A stretch of 64,000 nt of DNA from UTCFX2 sp002050125 (GCA_027494035.1 JAOSJQ010000001.1:558001-622000); one strand, 5' to 3'. Positions 9,548 to 18,663 are shown, counted from the stretch's first letter. Notes: generated by a model not told the origin, from the sequence alone. Numbers and translations are program-made.

Positions 9548-9583
9548 TCAAAAACTGTTGCGCGCTACCGACAGAACAACCAT
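9548..9583 (-). CDS. Possible 11-codon leader peptide ahead of the receptor gene
   Basis: In the leader of the receptor mRNA an ATG at 9583 is preceded by AAAGGAGGTG, almost the full complement of the 16S rRNA 3' end, and opens an 11-codon frame (MVVLSVARNSF, stop at 9548-9550). It lies between the probable promoter (-10 at 9607-9612) and the receptor's own Shine-Dalgarno. Translation is inferred only from the unusually strong ribosome-binding site; no function is proposed beyond possible leader control. Confidence 0.35.
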   Translation of the reverse strand: MVVLSVARNSF

Positions 9584-9606
9584 CACCTCCTTTCAGCGCG
9601 TTCCAC

Positions 9607-9612
9607 ATTATA
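9607..9612 (-). promoter_or_regulatory. -10 box (TATAAT) of the peptide-importer operon
   Basis: The minus strand reads CTAGTATAATGTGG here, a perfect -10 hexamer about 120 bp upstream of the receptor ATG. The -35 region is AT-rich but has no good match, so an activator or an alternative element may be needed. The rest of 9613-9898 shows no gene. Confidence 0.55.
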
Positions 9613-9898
9613 CTAGATTGTCCGGCAAATAATTGTGAAATGCCGCAGATTTAAATTATATCGATGCGGGGCGTGGCGTCAAGCCATCGTCTGTTGTTTT
9701 TACTCACTTAGCCAGTTTATATCTAACCAGTTTATCCAACTTTCAAGATGTCATTTGTCCATTCACCCAATGACACCTGACACTATCTCTGCTTAGAGAT
9801 CAACCTATAATATTATTAGCTGATGACAGCGCTGATGCAGGCTTCCATTAGTCCATGTGATTCAGGTATAGATCGGTAATAGTCTACGGAGGTGCCGC

Positions 9899-10129
9899 TT
9901 GTCAAAGAAAGTCTGGAAGGTCCAACAAATCTGTTTTTGTCAGCGCATCGGTCAGGAAGTTGCCCTGGAGGTTCAGGTGGTTTACCCGGCGGATCTGATC
10001 CCCGAAACGAGCCCGCGGGTCCTGGCGCATCGCTGCACGCAGGGCAGGTCCTGCAACCTGGATGAGCGGGCGTGCTGCCTCTGGTCCGGCACCAACCCGG
10101 CGTACGATCCATTCGCCGAGAGTTTTTAA
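9899..10129 (+). CDS. Small Cys-rich protein of unknown function
   Basis: 76 residues, starting at TTG 9899, which sits 6 nt after a clear GGAGG. The protein has two parts: an N-terminal VCFCQRIG-like stretch and a C-terminal half with spaced cysteines (HRCTQGRSCNLDERACCLW) that could bind a metal. The end GTNPAYDPF and the compact length look like a conserved small cytoplasmic protein; I recall similar short proteins in Chloroflexota but cannot name a family. It is monocistronic and convergent with the kbl-type gene. The start and Shine-Dalgarno make it a real gene rather than a random frame. Confidence 0.65.
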   Translation: MSKKVWKVQQICFCQRIGQEVALEVQVVYPADLIPETSPRVLAHRCTQGRSCNLDERACCLWSGTNPAYDPFAESF

Positions 10130-10146
10130 TCGAGTTGTTCTTTTTT

Positions 10147-10181
10147 GCAGGAGCGGTCTTCACGCTGAAGACCGCTCCTGC
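10147..10181. terminator. Bidirectional hairpin between convergent genes
   Basis: A perfect 16-bp stem (GCAGGAGCGGTCTTCA and its complement) with a 3-nt CGC loop lies between the two convergent stop codons. On the plus strand it is followed by the U-rich ATTTCAATTT; on the minus strand it is followed by an A-run. It probably separates the two transcripts, better in the plus direction. Confidence 0.65.
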
Positions 10182-10189
10182 ATTTCAAT

Positions 10190-11371
10190 TTAGATTACGC
10201 CCAGCGCCTTCCCGACCTTCTCAAAAGCCTCCAAGCCCTGGTCCAGATCAGCTTTTGCGTGCGCGGCAGAAATCATCACGCGGATGCGCGCCTTGCCGCG
10301 CGGCACGGTCGGGAAACCGAGCGCCATGGCGAACACGCCGTTCTCGAACAGTTCGCGGCTGAACTGCTGCGCCAGGGGCGCCTCGCCCAGCATCACCGGC
10401 GTGATCGGCGTGACGCTCACCCCGGTGTCGAACCCCAAAGTTTTCATTTCAGCCTTGAAGTAGCGCGTGTTCTCCCACAACCGGTCCACCAACTCGGTCG
10501 ACTCCTCGAGCAGGTCAATCGCCGCGATGCAGGCTGCCGTATCTGGCACGGTCGTTGCGGAGGAGAATAAGAAGGGTCGCCCGCGCTGCCGCAGCCACTC
10601 CACCACCAGCGGATTGCCGGCGACCACGCCCCCCACCACGCCAAAGGCTTTTGAGAGCGTCCCAACCTCGATGTCTACTTTTCCGTGCAGGTGAAAGTGA
10701 TCCACAATTCCGCGTCCGCCCCGACCCAGCACGCCCTCGCCGTGGGCGTCGTCTACCATCAGCACCGCATCGTAGTTCTGCACAATCTCGTAGATTTGAT
10801 CGAGCGGGGCGATATCGCCGTCCATGCTGAACACCCCATCGGTGATCACCAGCGCTCGCGGGAATTCCTGGCGGTGCTGGTCAAGCTGGCGCTTCAAGTC
10901 CGCCGGGTCGCAGTGGGCATAGCGCACAATCTGGGCGCCCGAAAGCCGGCTGCCGTCGATGATGCTGGCGTGGTTGAGCTCATCCGAAAAGATGCCGTCC
11001 TCCTTGCCCACCAGCGCCGGGATCGTCGCCAGGTTGGCTGTGAACCCCGACTGGAGCGCGATGGAAGAGTCAACCCGTTTGAATTTCGCCATGCGCTCCT
11101 CGAATTGCAGGTGCAGCTCCATCGTCCCGGCAATCGACCGCACCGCGGCGGGACCCAAGCCGTATTTCTCCATGGCTTTGCGCGCCGCTTCGAGCAAACG
11201 CGGGTGATTGGCAAGCCCCAGGTAATTATTGGAACAGAAATTGAGCACGCGCTTCCCATCCACGATCAGCCAGGCGCCCTGCGGCGAACCAAGCGTGCGG
11301 ATGCGGTTGTACAATCCGGCTTCTTTGAGGTTCTGGAGTTCTGTTTCGATCCATTCCAACTTGTGCGCCAT
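10190..11371 (-). CDS. kbl: Glycine C-acetyltransferase (2-amino-3-ketobutyrate CoA ligase)
   Basis: PLP enzyme of the alpha-oxoamine synthase family; Kbl cleaves 2-amino-3-ketobutyrate with CoA to glycine and acetyl-CoA in threonine breakdown. The PLP lysine is in GTLSKAFG, the Asp that holds the cofactor ring is in LMVDDAHGEGVLG, and the SNNYLGLANHP and ARIRVMISAAH segments are typical. 393 residues, normal length. AGGAGAA precedes the ATG by 8 nt. No threonine dehydrogenase gene is adjacent, so the closely related 8-amino-7-oxononanoate synthase (BioF) remains an alternative, though the overall pattern favours Kbl. Confidence 0.88.
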   Translation of the reverse strand: MAHKLEWIETELQNLKEAGLYNRIRTLGSPQGAWLIVDGKRVLNFCSNNYLGLANHPRLLEAARKAMEKYGLGPAAVRSIAGTMELHLQFEERMAKFKRVDSSIALQSGFTANLATIPALVGKEDGIFSDELNHASIIDGSRLSGAQIVRYAHCDPADLKRQLDQHRQEFPRALVITDGVFSMDGDIAPLDQIYEIVQNYDAVLMVDDAHGEGVLGRGGRGIVDHFHLHGKVDIEVGTLSKAFGVVGGVVAGNPLVVEWLRQRGRPFLFSSATTVPDTAACIAAIDLLEESTELVDRLWENTRYFKAEMKTLGFDTGVSVTPITPVMLGEAPLAQQFSRELFENGVFAMALGFPTVPRGKARIRVMISAAHAKADLDQGLEAFEKVGKALGVI

Positions 11372-11404
11372 AGCTCTGTTCTCCTGATTTTATATCCCTG
11401 CAGA

Positions 11405-12394
11405 TCAGTTCTCTTTTTTTGGTTTGCGACCCACGCCAAACAAGCGCCCCAACATGCCCGGCGTTTCCGGCGCGTCGATCCTCGTCATCGCTTCGTACGA
11501 CCAATCGCCCATCTGGCGCTCTGCCCACCAACGCAGCCGCCCCTGGCGCGCCCTTTCCAGGCGCTCGGTCAACGCGGCTTCGTCGCCAGCCTCGATATCC
11601 TCCCGCAAAGCGTGCAACGCCGCCACACTGCTATCAACCAGGCGCAGCACATTTTCGCGGTTCAGAACCGCCGCATGGCTGAGCGCCTGCACATCGCTGA
11701 CTTGCACGATCGGTTCGCTGGACTCCGCGTAGGCGCGTCCTGCCAGCTTGCGCGCCTCCTTCCACCCGGGCTGGTCGATGGTCGCGTTGAGCAAGGCTGC
11801 CGCGATAAGCTGCGGCAGAATGTGCGTCGCAGACATCAGCCCATCCACTTCGACCGGGTCGATAAACATTGGGTTTGCCCCCACCAGGCGCGTTAAATCG
11901 GCTGCCAGCTTGATCGCGCCCGAATCAGCCTGCGGCGGCGTCACGATTCCGATCAACCCATTCTTGAACAAATCCGCCCGGGCTGCCTCGATGCCCGTGT
12001 CCACCTCGTGCAAATAAGCCGGGTTGATCACCGGCGTCAATCCGATATAGCGCCGTCCACCGGGGAGCAGTTCCGCCGCCCAGGCAGATACCGCTTCTTT
12101 AGCCATGCTGGTCTCCATCACAACCGCCCCCTCTTTGAGGTGCGGGGCAATGATTTCCAGCGTTTCGCGCATCTGGTTCAGCGGCAGGCACAGTAGCACC
12201 AGTTCAGCCGCGCGGACTGCGCGCGGCAGATTCCTTTCCACTTGATCCACCGCCCCGATCTTCTCCGCCTGCCGGGCGACCTTAGCCTCCCGGTCATGCC
12301 CGATCCGGCTGATCAAGTCTTCCCTGCCTGCCAGCGCCAGCCCAAAAGAGCCGCCGATCTGCCCTAAACCGATAATCGCGATTTGAACGGTCAT
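11405..12394 (-). CDS. Prephenate-dehydrogenase-like NAD(P) oxidoreductase
   Basis: 329 residues. The N-terminal Rossmann motif IIGLGQIGGSFGLAL and the helical C-terminal half with HILPQLIAAALLN and a WKEARKLAGRAYAE helix place it in the TyrA/prephenate-arogenate dehydrogenase superfamily, which would make 4-hydroxyphenylpyruvate or tyrosine. However, the conserved catalytic His motif (HPMAG) is replaced by LTPVINPAYL, so a different hydroxy- or oxo-acid substrate is possible. The tail (RLFGVGRKPKKEN) is basic and probably disordered. It lies 33 bp upstream of the kbl-type gene on the same strand and may be cotranscribed with it. Confidence 0.75.
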   Translation of the reverse strand: MTVQIAIIGLGQIGGSFGLALAGREDLISRIGHDREAKVARQAEKIGAVDQVERNLPRAVRAAELVLLCLPLNQMRETLEIIAPHLKEGAVVMETSMAKEAVSAWAAELLPGGRRYIGLTPVINPAYLHEVDTGIEAARADLFKNGLIGIVTPPQADSGAIKLAADLTRLVGANPMFIDPVEVDGLMSATHILPQLIAAALLNATIDQPGWKEARKLAGRAYAESSEPIVQVSDVQALSHAAVLNRENVLRLVDSSVAALHALREDIEAGDEAALTERLERARQGRLRWWAERQMGDWSYEAMTRIDAPETPGMLGRLFGVGRKPKKEN

Positions 12395-12418
12395 CTGTTT
12401 CTCTCTCTTGTTTGTTGG

Positions 12419-12952
12419 CTAACTGTTATCGTCCTGGTTTTGCAAAATGAACAGCAAACGATCCTCTTGTCCCGCCTCCCAGACCGGCAGCGGGGCATCC
12501 TGGTGGCGTAAGATCAAGTTCACCGTCAACGGCGCGGCGCCCGCCGCGCGCGCCATTTCCGCCCCCCAAGCCGGGTGCTGGGCGGCGACTACAAAGGAGC
12601 GCCGCCAACCGCGCGCTGCGTCATGCTGGGCGCCGCTCCCCCAGCGCCGCGCCAGGTCCGGCGCGGCTGCCTGCACCAGGACCACCAGCGCGCGTTCCCA
12701 GGCGCACAACGGCGAACGGCTCTTGCCGACATCGTGCAGCAGAGCCGCCGCCAGCAATTCCGGTGAGTTTTCACCCTGAGCGACCAAGCGCGCGTAGACC
12801 TTCAAGCTGTGACGCTGCTCCGCCGGCGGCTGCTGGCGAAACAACGCCATCAAAGATGGCGATAGAACTTCTTCCAGGTGCTGCGCCTCCGGCTCCGACG
12901 GGGCTGCCGTGAGAGCTGACCAAAACTGGCGGATGCGGTAAATTGGGCGCAA
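12419..12952 (-). CDS. HD-domain protein
   Basis: 177 residues with an HD phosphohydrolase core: QRHSLKVYARLV (first His), ALLHDVGKS (HD pair), a later AAQHPAWGAEMA (His) and the end LRHQD. The family hydrolyses nucleotides or cyclic dinucleotides using a metal pair; the substrate here cannot be told. It starts 3 bp after the M50 protease stop on the same strand, so the two are probably one transcript, and lies just upstream of the TyrA-like gene. Confidence 0.8.
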   Translation of the reverse strand: MRPIYRIRQFWSALTAAPSEPEAQHLEEVLSPSLMALFRQQPPAEQRHSLKVYARLVAQGENSPELLAAALLHDVGKSRSPLCAWERALVVLVQAAAPDLARRWGSGAQHDAARGWRRSFVVAAQHPAWGAEMARAAGAAPLTVNLILRHQDAPLPVWEAGQEDRLLFILQNQDDNS

Positions 12953-12955
12953 GCC

Positions 12956-13606
12956 TCAACCCACCAGCAAGCCGAACAACGCCTGCAGCGGTCGTCCAAT
13001 CACGATCCCCAGGAAGTCGAAGCCGATCATCGGCAGCACCAGCACCAGCACGATCAGGATAATCGGACCGTAGGGGCGGATGTTATCGAACACCCGCGCC
13101 AGGTTGGGCGGCAGGAAATACTCGGCGATTTTGTCGCCATCCAGCGGCGCCAGCGGGATCAGGTTGAACAACATCAGCAACAGGTTGATATAGATAAACT
13201 CAAACACGACGTAAGCGGGGGTTGGCAGGAAGCTGCGCTGTGGTGCAAAAGCGTCCGCCAGGTTCACCAGCCCCAGTTGAACCGGGATAGCCGCCAGGAT
13301 TGCCATCAACAGGTTGGATGCCGGTCCCGCCAGCGAAACCCACATCATCGCCGCTGAAGACCGGCGTCCCAGCGCGTACGGGTTGACCGGCACCGGCTTA
13401 GCCCAGCCAAACCCGGCAAACAACAGCAGCAGCGAACCCATTGGGTCCAGGTGGGCAATGGGGTTGAGCGTCAACCGCCCGTTCAGGCGCGGCGTTTCAT
13501 CCCCGAACCAGGTGGCGGTCAGCGCATGCGCCAACTCGTGCACTGTAAAAGCAATTATCAGCGTGATCGCCCGAGCGATCAGCGTTGCGGGTTCGAGACC
13601 TAACAT
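12956..13606 (-). CDS. Site-2 protease (M50) family membrane metalloprotease
   Basis: 216 residues, mostly hydrophobic, with at least five membrane segments. The zinc motif HELAHA (HExxH) is in the first helix and the second metal motif appears as NLIPLAPLDGDKI, the short form of NPxxDG found in the small SREBP/SpoIVFB-like group. Such proteases cut within membranes; the substrate is unknown. GGAGGAA precedes the ATG by 5 nt, and a TATAAT -10 on the minus strand (13625-13630) lies just upstream, so this gene probably heads the run to the HD gene. Confidence 0.9.
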   Translation of the reverse strand: MLGLEPATLIARAITLIIAFTVHELAHALTATWFGDETPRLNGRLTLNPIAHLDPMGSLLLLFAGFGWAKPVPVNPYALGRRSSAAMMWVSLAGPASNLLMAILAAIPVQLGLVNLADAFAPQRSFLPTPAYVVFEFIYINLLLMLFNLIPLAPLDGDKIAEYFLPPNLARVFDNIRPYGPIILIVLVLVLPMIGFDFLGIVIGRPLQALFGLLVG

Positions 13607-13718
13607 TAAATTCCTCCGGGCTCGATTATACCATTCGCGCCCAACCCCTCCGGAGGGCAGGCGCTTGTCCCGTTCGCCGACTCACTGCCGAAGATAATCG
13701 TCTTCCGCAAATAAGCGA

Positions 13719-14435
13719 TCAGAACGAATTAGCCGGTGCGTCTTCTGGGTTGTCGTTCAAGCGATACCCCACCCCCAAATCGGTTTTAATATACGTGGGA
13801 CGATTTGGATCCGGCTCGATTTTATGGCGCAGATTACTGATGTTCACCCGCAGCAGGCGCGATTCATCCCCCAGATGACTATTCCAAACCTTATCAATGA
13901 TCTGGTAATGAGTGAACACTTTTCCCGGTTTCTGAAACAGAGTTTTTAGAATGTCAAATTCTGTTGGGGTAAGCTGAATTTCACTGCCGTTGATGGTTAC
14001 TTGTCTGCGACTGACGTCCATTTCAAGATTGCCAGTTTGGTAAATCCCAGCCATCATTTCACTGAAACTGCGCCGCATTACTCCCCGGATCCTCGCCAAC
14101 AGCTCTCCTACCCCAAATGGCTTGGTCAAATAATCATCTGCGCCCGCGTCAAGCGCAGCAATCTTATCCTCTTCTCGATTTCGAACTGATAAAACAATGA
14201 TTGGCAGACTGCTCCACTCTCGAATCTCCCGGATCACTTCCACACCGTCCATGTCCGGCAAGCCTAAATCAAGGATCAACAGATCCGGATGCTTCTTAGC
14301 CAGCAGTTCTATCGTCTTTAGTCCGCAGTCTGCCTCCGTAACAACATGATCGTAGACCGACAAAGTCGCCTTCAGAAAGTGGCGGATGGCGGTTTCGTCA
14401 TCGGTTACCAGGATATTCAGTTTACCGTCTTTCAT
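13719..14435 (-). CDS. kdpE: KdpE-type response regulator (OmpR family)
   Basis: 238 residues. Receiver domain with the acidic pair in ILVTDDE, phospho-acceptor Asp in LLILDLGLPDMDG, Thr/Ser switch in IIVLSVRN and Lys in DYLTKPFG; then a winged-helix DNA-binding domain (LTPTEFDILKTLFQKPGKVFTH, VNISNLRHKIEPDP, GVGYRL). Sequence details are those of KdpE. The start overlaps the kdpD stop by 4 bp. In this genome its neighbour is a KimA-like transporter, so its target is probably that operon rather than kdpFABC, which is not in the window. Confidence 0.93.
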   Translation of the reverse strand: MKDGKLNILVTDDETAIRHFLKATLSVYDHVVTEADCGLKTIELLAKKHPDLLILDLGLPDMDGVEVIREIREWSSLPIIVLSVRNREEDKIAALDAGADDYLTKPFGVGELLARIRGVMRRSFSEMMAGIYQTGNLEMDVSRRQVTINGSEIQLTPTEFDILKTLFQKPGKVFTHYQIIDKVWNSHLGDESRLLRVNISNLRHKIEPDPNRPTYIKTDLGVGYRLNDNPEDAPANSF

Positions 14436-16461
14436 TGCTCAGCCTCTCCTTTCAGATCATCATAGACAGGCAGCGCAAAGCTAAAAACACTTCCTCGAAC
14501 AGGTCCATTTTCTGCCCAAATTCTGCCGCCCTGAGCCTCAATGAACCCTTTACAGATCGAGAGACCTAAGCCGGTACCCGCGGTCTGGTTGGTGAGCTTG
14601 CTACGATAAAATTTATCAAACACATGGGGCAGGTCCGCCGGCGCGAGACCAATTCCTTCGTCCGCCACAAGAATTAGAATTTCATCACCCTGCTGACTGG
14701 CGGCAATATAAATCGGCGACCCCGGCTCGGAAAACTTACAGGCATTTTCCAACAAATTGACTAAAACCTGACCGGTCAGTACAGCATCCAAGCGGACTGC
14801 CGGGAGATCCGGTAGGATTTCCAGGACGACCTTCCGGCTTGCCAGAAATTCGCCCATCTGATTGATCACCGCCCCGATCAAGTCTTGAACATCGCCCGCC
14901 TGGCTGTTCACGTGAATAATACCGGCTTCCAGTCTCGTCATTGATAAGAGATTCTCCACCAGACGATTTAATGTGTTTGCTTGTTGAGTAGCCGAATCGA
15001 TCAGTTCTTCTCGTACTGCCAAAGTCAGTTTGCCATTTTTACTACTCGCCTTCTCTGATTCGGAGAGGCTGGTCAGAACCCCCGTGATGGCTGCTAATGG
15101 GGTGCGAAGCTGGTGCGAAATGGAGTTTAATAGAGCGGATTGTAAGCGTTCAGCCGTCCGTAAGGCTTCTGCTTGCATGGCATCCTGTGCAAATTTGGCG
15201 CGTTCAATTGCCAGGGCAGCCAGGTTTGTGAGGCTGCTCAAAAAGGTGCGCTGATCGCGCGTAAAAACTCCTGAAATACCTGTGACTGAATTCCGAGAAT
15301 GCCGGTGACGCCCTGAGAAGTAACGAGCGTCACAAAAAGCGACTGAACGGAAGGAAAAGTCTCAGTCCCTTTTCCGGCAGCCTGGGCGTTCTTAAAAGCC
15401 CATTCAGCCGCTGCTATTTCGGATTCGGACAACACATAGTGAGGCGTAGCTGCATTCTTGTGGAGGCGAGTTCCTTCTGGAAGAAAGACTACAACTTCGC
15501 CTCCAAAGATGGCAGCAAAGTTTTTCAAGGTGATTTCCAGCACCTGGTCTAAGGTTATGGCGCCTGTTAGCTCCTGGCTAAACTGGTTTACGAGCTGAGT
15601 CTGCATTTCGCGCGCCTGCAAGGCTTCGACCTGACCGCGCAAAAGAGTTGCAGAGCTGCTGATGATCAGCCCAACGATTAATAGACCAGCGAAGGTAATC
15701 AGATATTGCATGTCTGCAACCGCAAGACTGAAACGCGGGTTGATGATGAAAAAATCAAAGACCACTACGCTGGTAATGGAAGCCAGTATTGAGGGCCCTT
15801 TCCCCAAAAAGATCGCTGCAATGACAACTGCAATCAGGTAAAGCATCACTAGATTAGTAGGGTCAATGAAATCGCCAACGAGATGACTGATCCACGTTGC
15901 CACCCCAACCAGCACCAGACTTTTGAGATATCTCATCAGAGGCTGGTGAGGCAACCATTTTTTTGTCCGGATGTCTTCAAGGGTCTCCTGATCCTCGTTA
16001 ACCACAAAAACACCGACTTTGCTGCTCTTTCGGATAATTTCATCGGCGACGGATAGGCTGAAGATCTCTTGCCAGCGCGGGCGTCTGGTACGACCGAGAA
16101 TAATGTTTGTAATATTGTGTCGCTGATAGAACTGAAGCACTTCATCTGCTACCGAACTCCCAGATACCTTGTATACTTGCGCACCCAACTTTTCAGCCAG
16201 CGCCAGGTTCTGGTTGATCCGGATTCGATTTTGTGACGGCATGTTCAGATGCCCTGGAGTTTCAACAAAGAGGACAAACCATTCCGCGCTTAATTCATCT
16301 GCCAGTTTCCTACCCGCGCGAACTAGTCGTTCTCCAAGCGGATGCGAGCTTAAACTTACCAATATGCGTTCACCGGTTGCCCAGGAATCCGCAATCGAAT
16401 TTGGCTGTAAATGGGATTGCTTCTGGTCGCTTAACCGCAGCCGCTTCAGATCATCATTCAT
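14432..16461 (-). CDS. kdpD: KdpD-type sensor histidine kinase without the N-terminal KdpD domain, frameshifted
   Basis: Membrane potassium-sensing kinase. Order: Usp-like domain (ERILVSLSSHPLGERLV, ILGRTRRPRWQEI), four DUF4118 membrane helices (about 180-270), a GAF-like domain, then HisKA with the phospho-His in SISHQLRTPLAAI and a HATPase domain (NLLENACKFSE, DEGIGLA, GTGLGLSICKG). The first frame stops after residue 407 and the second covers the kinase; adding one A to the AAA at 15274-15276 restores VFTRDQRTFLSSLTNLAALAIER, exactly the KdpD pattern. The ~200-residue KdpD domain with its ATP motif, present in E. coli KdpD, is absent, so this is the short Usp-first form. Lies 13 bp after the transporter gene. 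Confidence 0.87.
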
Positions 16462-16474
16462 AATATGCCCTTGC

Positions 16475-18403
16475 TCACCTGGTTAAGTACGGCACCTCGA
16501 CAATCACAATCTCATCTCGGCTCAATAAAGCTTTGCGGAGCAGTTCGGATGTCCTGGCATGAAGGAAATTGGTCAGAACGTTTTGTGGGATGAATTGCGG
16601 GATCACAATTGTAATGATATCACCTTGATGCATATTCTCTTCGATTTTTGAAAGATACTCGATGAGAGGCTCGAGGAAGAGGCGATATTGCGATTCCAGA
16701 ATTACAAGACGATAGCCATCTCCCCATTTCTCCCATTTATTTTGAACTTTTAAGGCTTCGGCAGGGTTAGTTGAGATGTGAATAGCAGTAACATCATCAG
16801 AGAGCGTTCGGGCAAACTGAAAAGCCCGCAAGGTCCCCTGGTGAACGCTGTTGATTGGCATAATGACGTGGTTACGCCGGATCCGTTTTTGCCTCGGGGG
16901 TTTCTCCAACGAAAGCTGGCTAGCCAAGCTCTTATAATGGCGATGGATAGCAAAAAATATGCTGACAAGTAAAGGTGTCAGGACAATGACGACCCAAGCG
17001 CCATCCATAAACTTTGTGACCGCAAACATAATCATAACGACCGCAGTACAAACCGCCCCAATGCCGTTGATGATCATTTTTGTTATCCAATGGCGATCAT
17101 ATCCGTAAGTGGAACCAGGTTCGCGTATCAGCTCGCCTTCTTTGGTATGCCCCGATTTCCACCAGCGCCTCGCCATACCGGTTTGAGAAAGTGTAAAAGA
17201 CAGAAACACGCCGATAGCATACAGAGGGATCAAGTGCGTCACGCTGGCTTGGAAAAGGATGATCAGCGCCGAAGCGATAATCGCCAGCGTGATGATGCCG
17301 CGTGAAAAGACCAACCGGTCTCCCAGAAAAGTAAGTTGGCGCGGCAAGAACCCATCTCCAGCGTGCAGCGCTCCCAGGCGTGGAAAATCGGCAAAAGCCG
17401 TATTAGCAGCCATAATCAAGATCACGGTGGTAGCAGATATGGTCAGAAGATAAAACACGCCGCGCCCCCCATAGACCGTCCGCGCCAGTTGTGAGAAAAC
17501 GGTTTCAAACTGCGAAGGCACCGCTCCAATACTGTGTGCAAGGAAGGCTGTACCCAGCAGCAGCGAGCCGAGGATGACAGACATCATGATCAGCGTCCTC
17601 CCGGCATTTTTGCTGCGCGGCTCTTTGAAAGCAGTCACACCGTTGGATATCGCCTCGACCCCCGTTAGAGCGGTTGTGCCGTTTGCAAAGGCTCTCAGGA
17701 CCAAGAAAAAGGTCAATCCCTGCAGGTCGTGCAATGTCTCCAGTTGAGGTGGATCAATGACCGTGCCCAGGCTGCCCGTAAATAAGCGCACCATTCCAAA
17801 ACCAACCGTGAAGTACATCATGACAACAAAATAATAAGTCGGAATGGCAAAAATGATGCCAGATTCTCTCACACCTCGCAGGTTGATCAGCATAACTAAA
17901 AATACTAATGCTGCCGCCAACCAAACGCTATAAGGATATAACCCAGGCGCCGCAGAAACAATGTTCGCCACACCGGAAGAAACAGATACAGAAACCGTGA
18001 GGACATAGTCCGTTAATAAGGCTGCGCCAGCAATTTGAGCAGGGAGTTCACCCAAATTGTCGCGAGCGACAATATACGCGCCGCCTCCGCCAGGATAAGC
18101 ATGGATCGTCTGTTCATAAGATATGGTCAAAACCACCAGCAGCAGGATAACCCCAAGCGTTAGAGGCGTCACGAAAATTAAACCGGCGGCGCCTGCCGCA
18201 GCCAGCACCAACATCATCTCTTGGGTCGAATAAGCTGTCGAAGCCAAGGCGTCCGAAGAGAAAACAGCCAGACCCACCAACTTTCCAACCGTCTGGTGTG
18301 GGGCGTCAGCGGTTGCCAGTGGTCGTCCGATAAGCAGAGACCGAATTGGGTTAAGCGTTATTGTCCCCGATCTAATTCCCAAGAAATTGCGATCCAGTTC
18401 CAT
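16475..18403 (-). CDS. APC-superfamily transporter, probable KimA/YdaO-like potassium importer
   Basis: 642 residues. The N-terminal ~470 residues contain about 12 membrane helices with the KimA-type opening VFSSDALASTAYSTQEMML and AYPGGGGAYIVARDNLG; the C-terminal ~160 residues form a soluble Usp-like domain (NHVIMPINSVHQGTLRAFQFARTL). This is the architecture of KimA, a high-affinity proton-coupled potassium importer whose cytoplasmic domain binds c-di-AMP in Bacillus; that regulation is inferred here. The ATG at 18403 lies 13 bp upstream of the kdpD coding start on the same strand, so transporter, kinase and regulator form one operon. Generic amino-acid permease is the alternative. Confidence 0.85.
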   Translation of the reverse strand: MELDRNFLGIRSGTITLNPIRSLLIGRPLATADAPHQTVGKLVGLAVFSSDALASTAYSTQEMMLVLAAAGAAGLIFVTPLTLGVILLLVVLTISYEQTIHAYPGGGGAYIVARDNLGELPAQIAGAALLTDYVLTVSVSVSSGVANIVSAAPGLYPYSVWLAAALVFLVMLINLRGVRESGIIFAIPTYYFVVMMYFTVGFGMVRLFTGSLGTVIDPPQLETLHDLQGLTFFLVLRAFANGTTALTGVEAISNGVTAFKEPRSKNAGRTLIMMSVILGSLLLGTAFLAHSIGAVPSQFETVFSQLARTVYGGRGVFYLLTISATTVILIMAANTAFADFPRLGALHAGDGFLPRQLTFLGDRLVFSRGIITLAIIASALIILFQASVTHLIPLYAIGVFLSFTLSQTGMARRWWKSGHTKEGELIREPGSTYGYDRHWITKMIINGIGAVCTAVVMIMFAVTKFMDGAWVVIVLTPLLVSIFFAIHRHYKSLASQLSLEKPPRQKRIRRNHVIMPINSVHQGTLRAFQFARTLSDDVTAIHISTNPAEALKVQNKWEKWGDGYRLVILESQYRLFLEPLIEYLSKIEENMHQGDIITIVIPQFIPQNVLTNFLHARTSELLRKALLSRDEIVIVEVPYLTR

Positions 18404-18470
18404 TCACATTCTCCATGATCTTTCCGAATTGCCACAATAAAAACTACGATCGTTTTCATCAGGCGGATAC

Positions 18471-18504
18471 CTTATACCGCCAAGGAAGTTAAGAAGGTGT
18501 TAAG
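18471..18504 (-). promoter_or_regulatory. Transporter promoter with 11-bp direct repeats (candidate KdpE site)
   Basis: On the minus strand a TATAAG -10 lies at 18471-18476. The plus strand reads GTTAAG at 18488-18493 and again at 18499-18504, an exact 11-bp period, one helical turn, as in OmpR-family operators. The repeats cover the position where a -35 box would lie (about 18494-18499), and no -35 consensus is seen, which fits an activated promoter. KdpE encoded in the same operon is the natural candidate; this assignment is inference. Confidence 0.55.
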
Positions 18505-18657
18505 ATTGCGCGCACACCTCTATACCAGCAATCGGTTCGTTCAAATGATCTTCTCCAGGCGTTCAAGCAGCGCTGCGATGGATTGTTCAACTTGAAGCAT
18601 CTTCATCAACGCGTCTTTAGTTCCCCATGAATCAAAATTCAGGGTTGCGTTGCGTGT

Positions 18658-18663
18658 TATAAT
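18658..18663 (+). promoter_or_regulatory. Extended -10 promoter for the DUF951 gene, possibly leaderless
   Basis: TGTTATAAT, an extended -10 (TGn plus TATAAT), ends 7 bp before the ATG at 18670. The expected start of transcription therefore falls on or next to the A of the start codon, and there is no Shine-Dalgarno, so the mRNA is probably leaderless. Confidence 0.6.

Noticed and set aside
9581..9596. Similarity of plus-strand CATCACCTCCTTTC to the 16S rRNA 3' end
   Set aside because: Only about 14 bases match and nothing else of rRNA is present; it is better read as a strong ribosome-binding site on the minus strand.
8195..9616. A 473-codon plus-strand frame opposite the peptide receptor
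   Set aside because: Long only because of GC bias; the minus-strand receptor explains the region fully.
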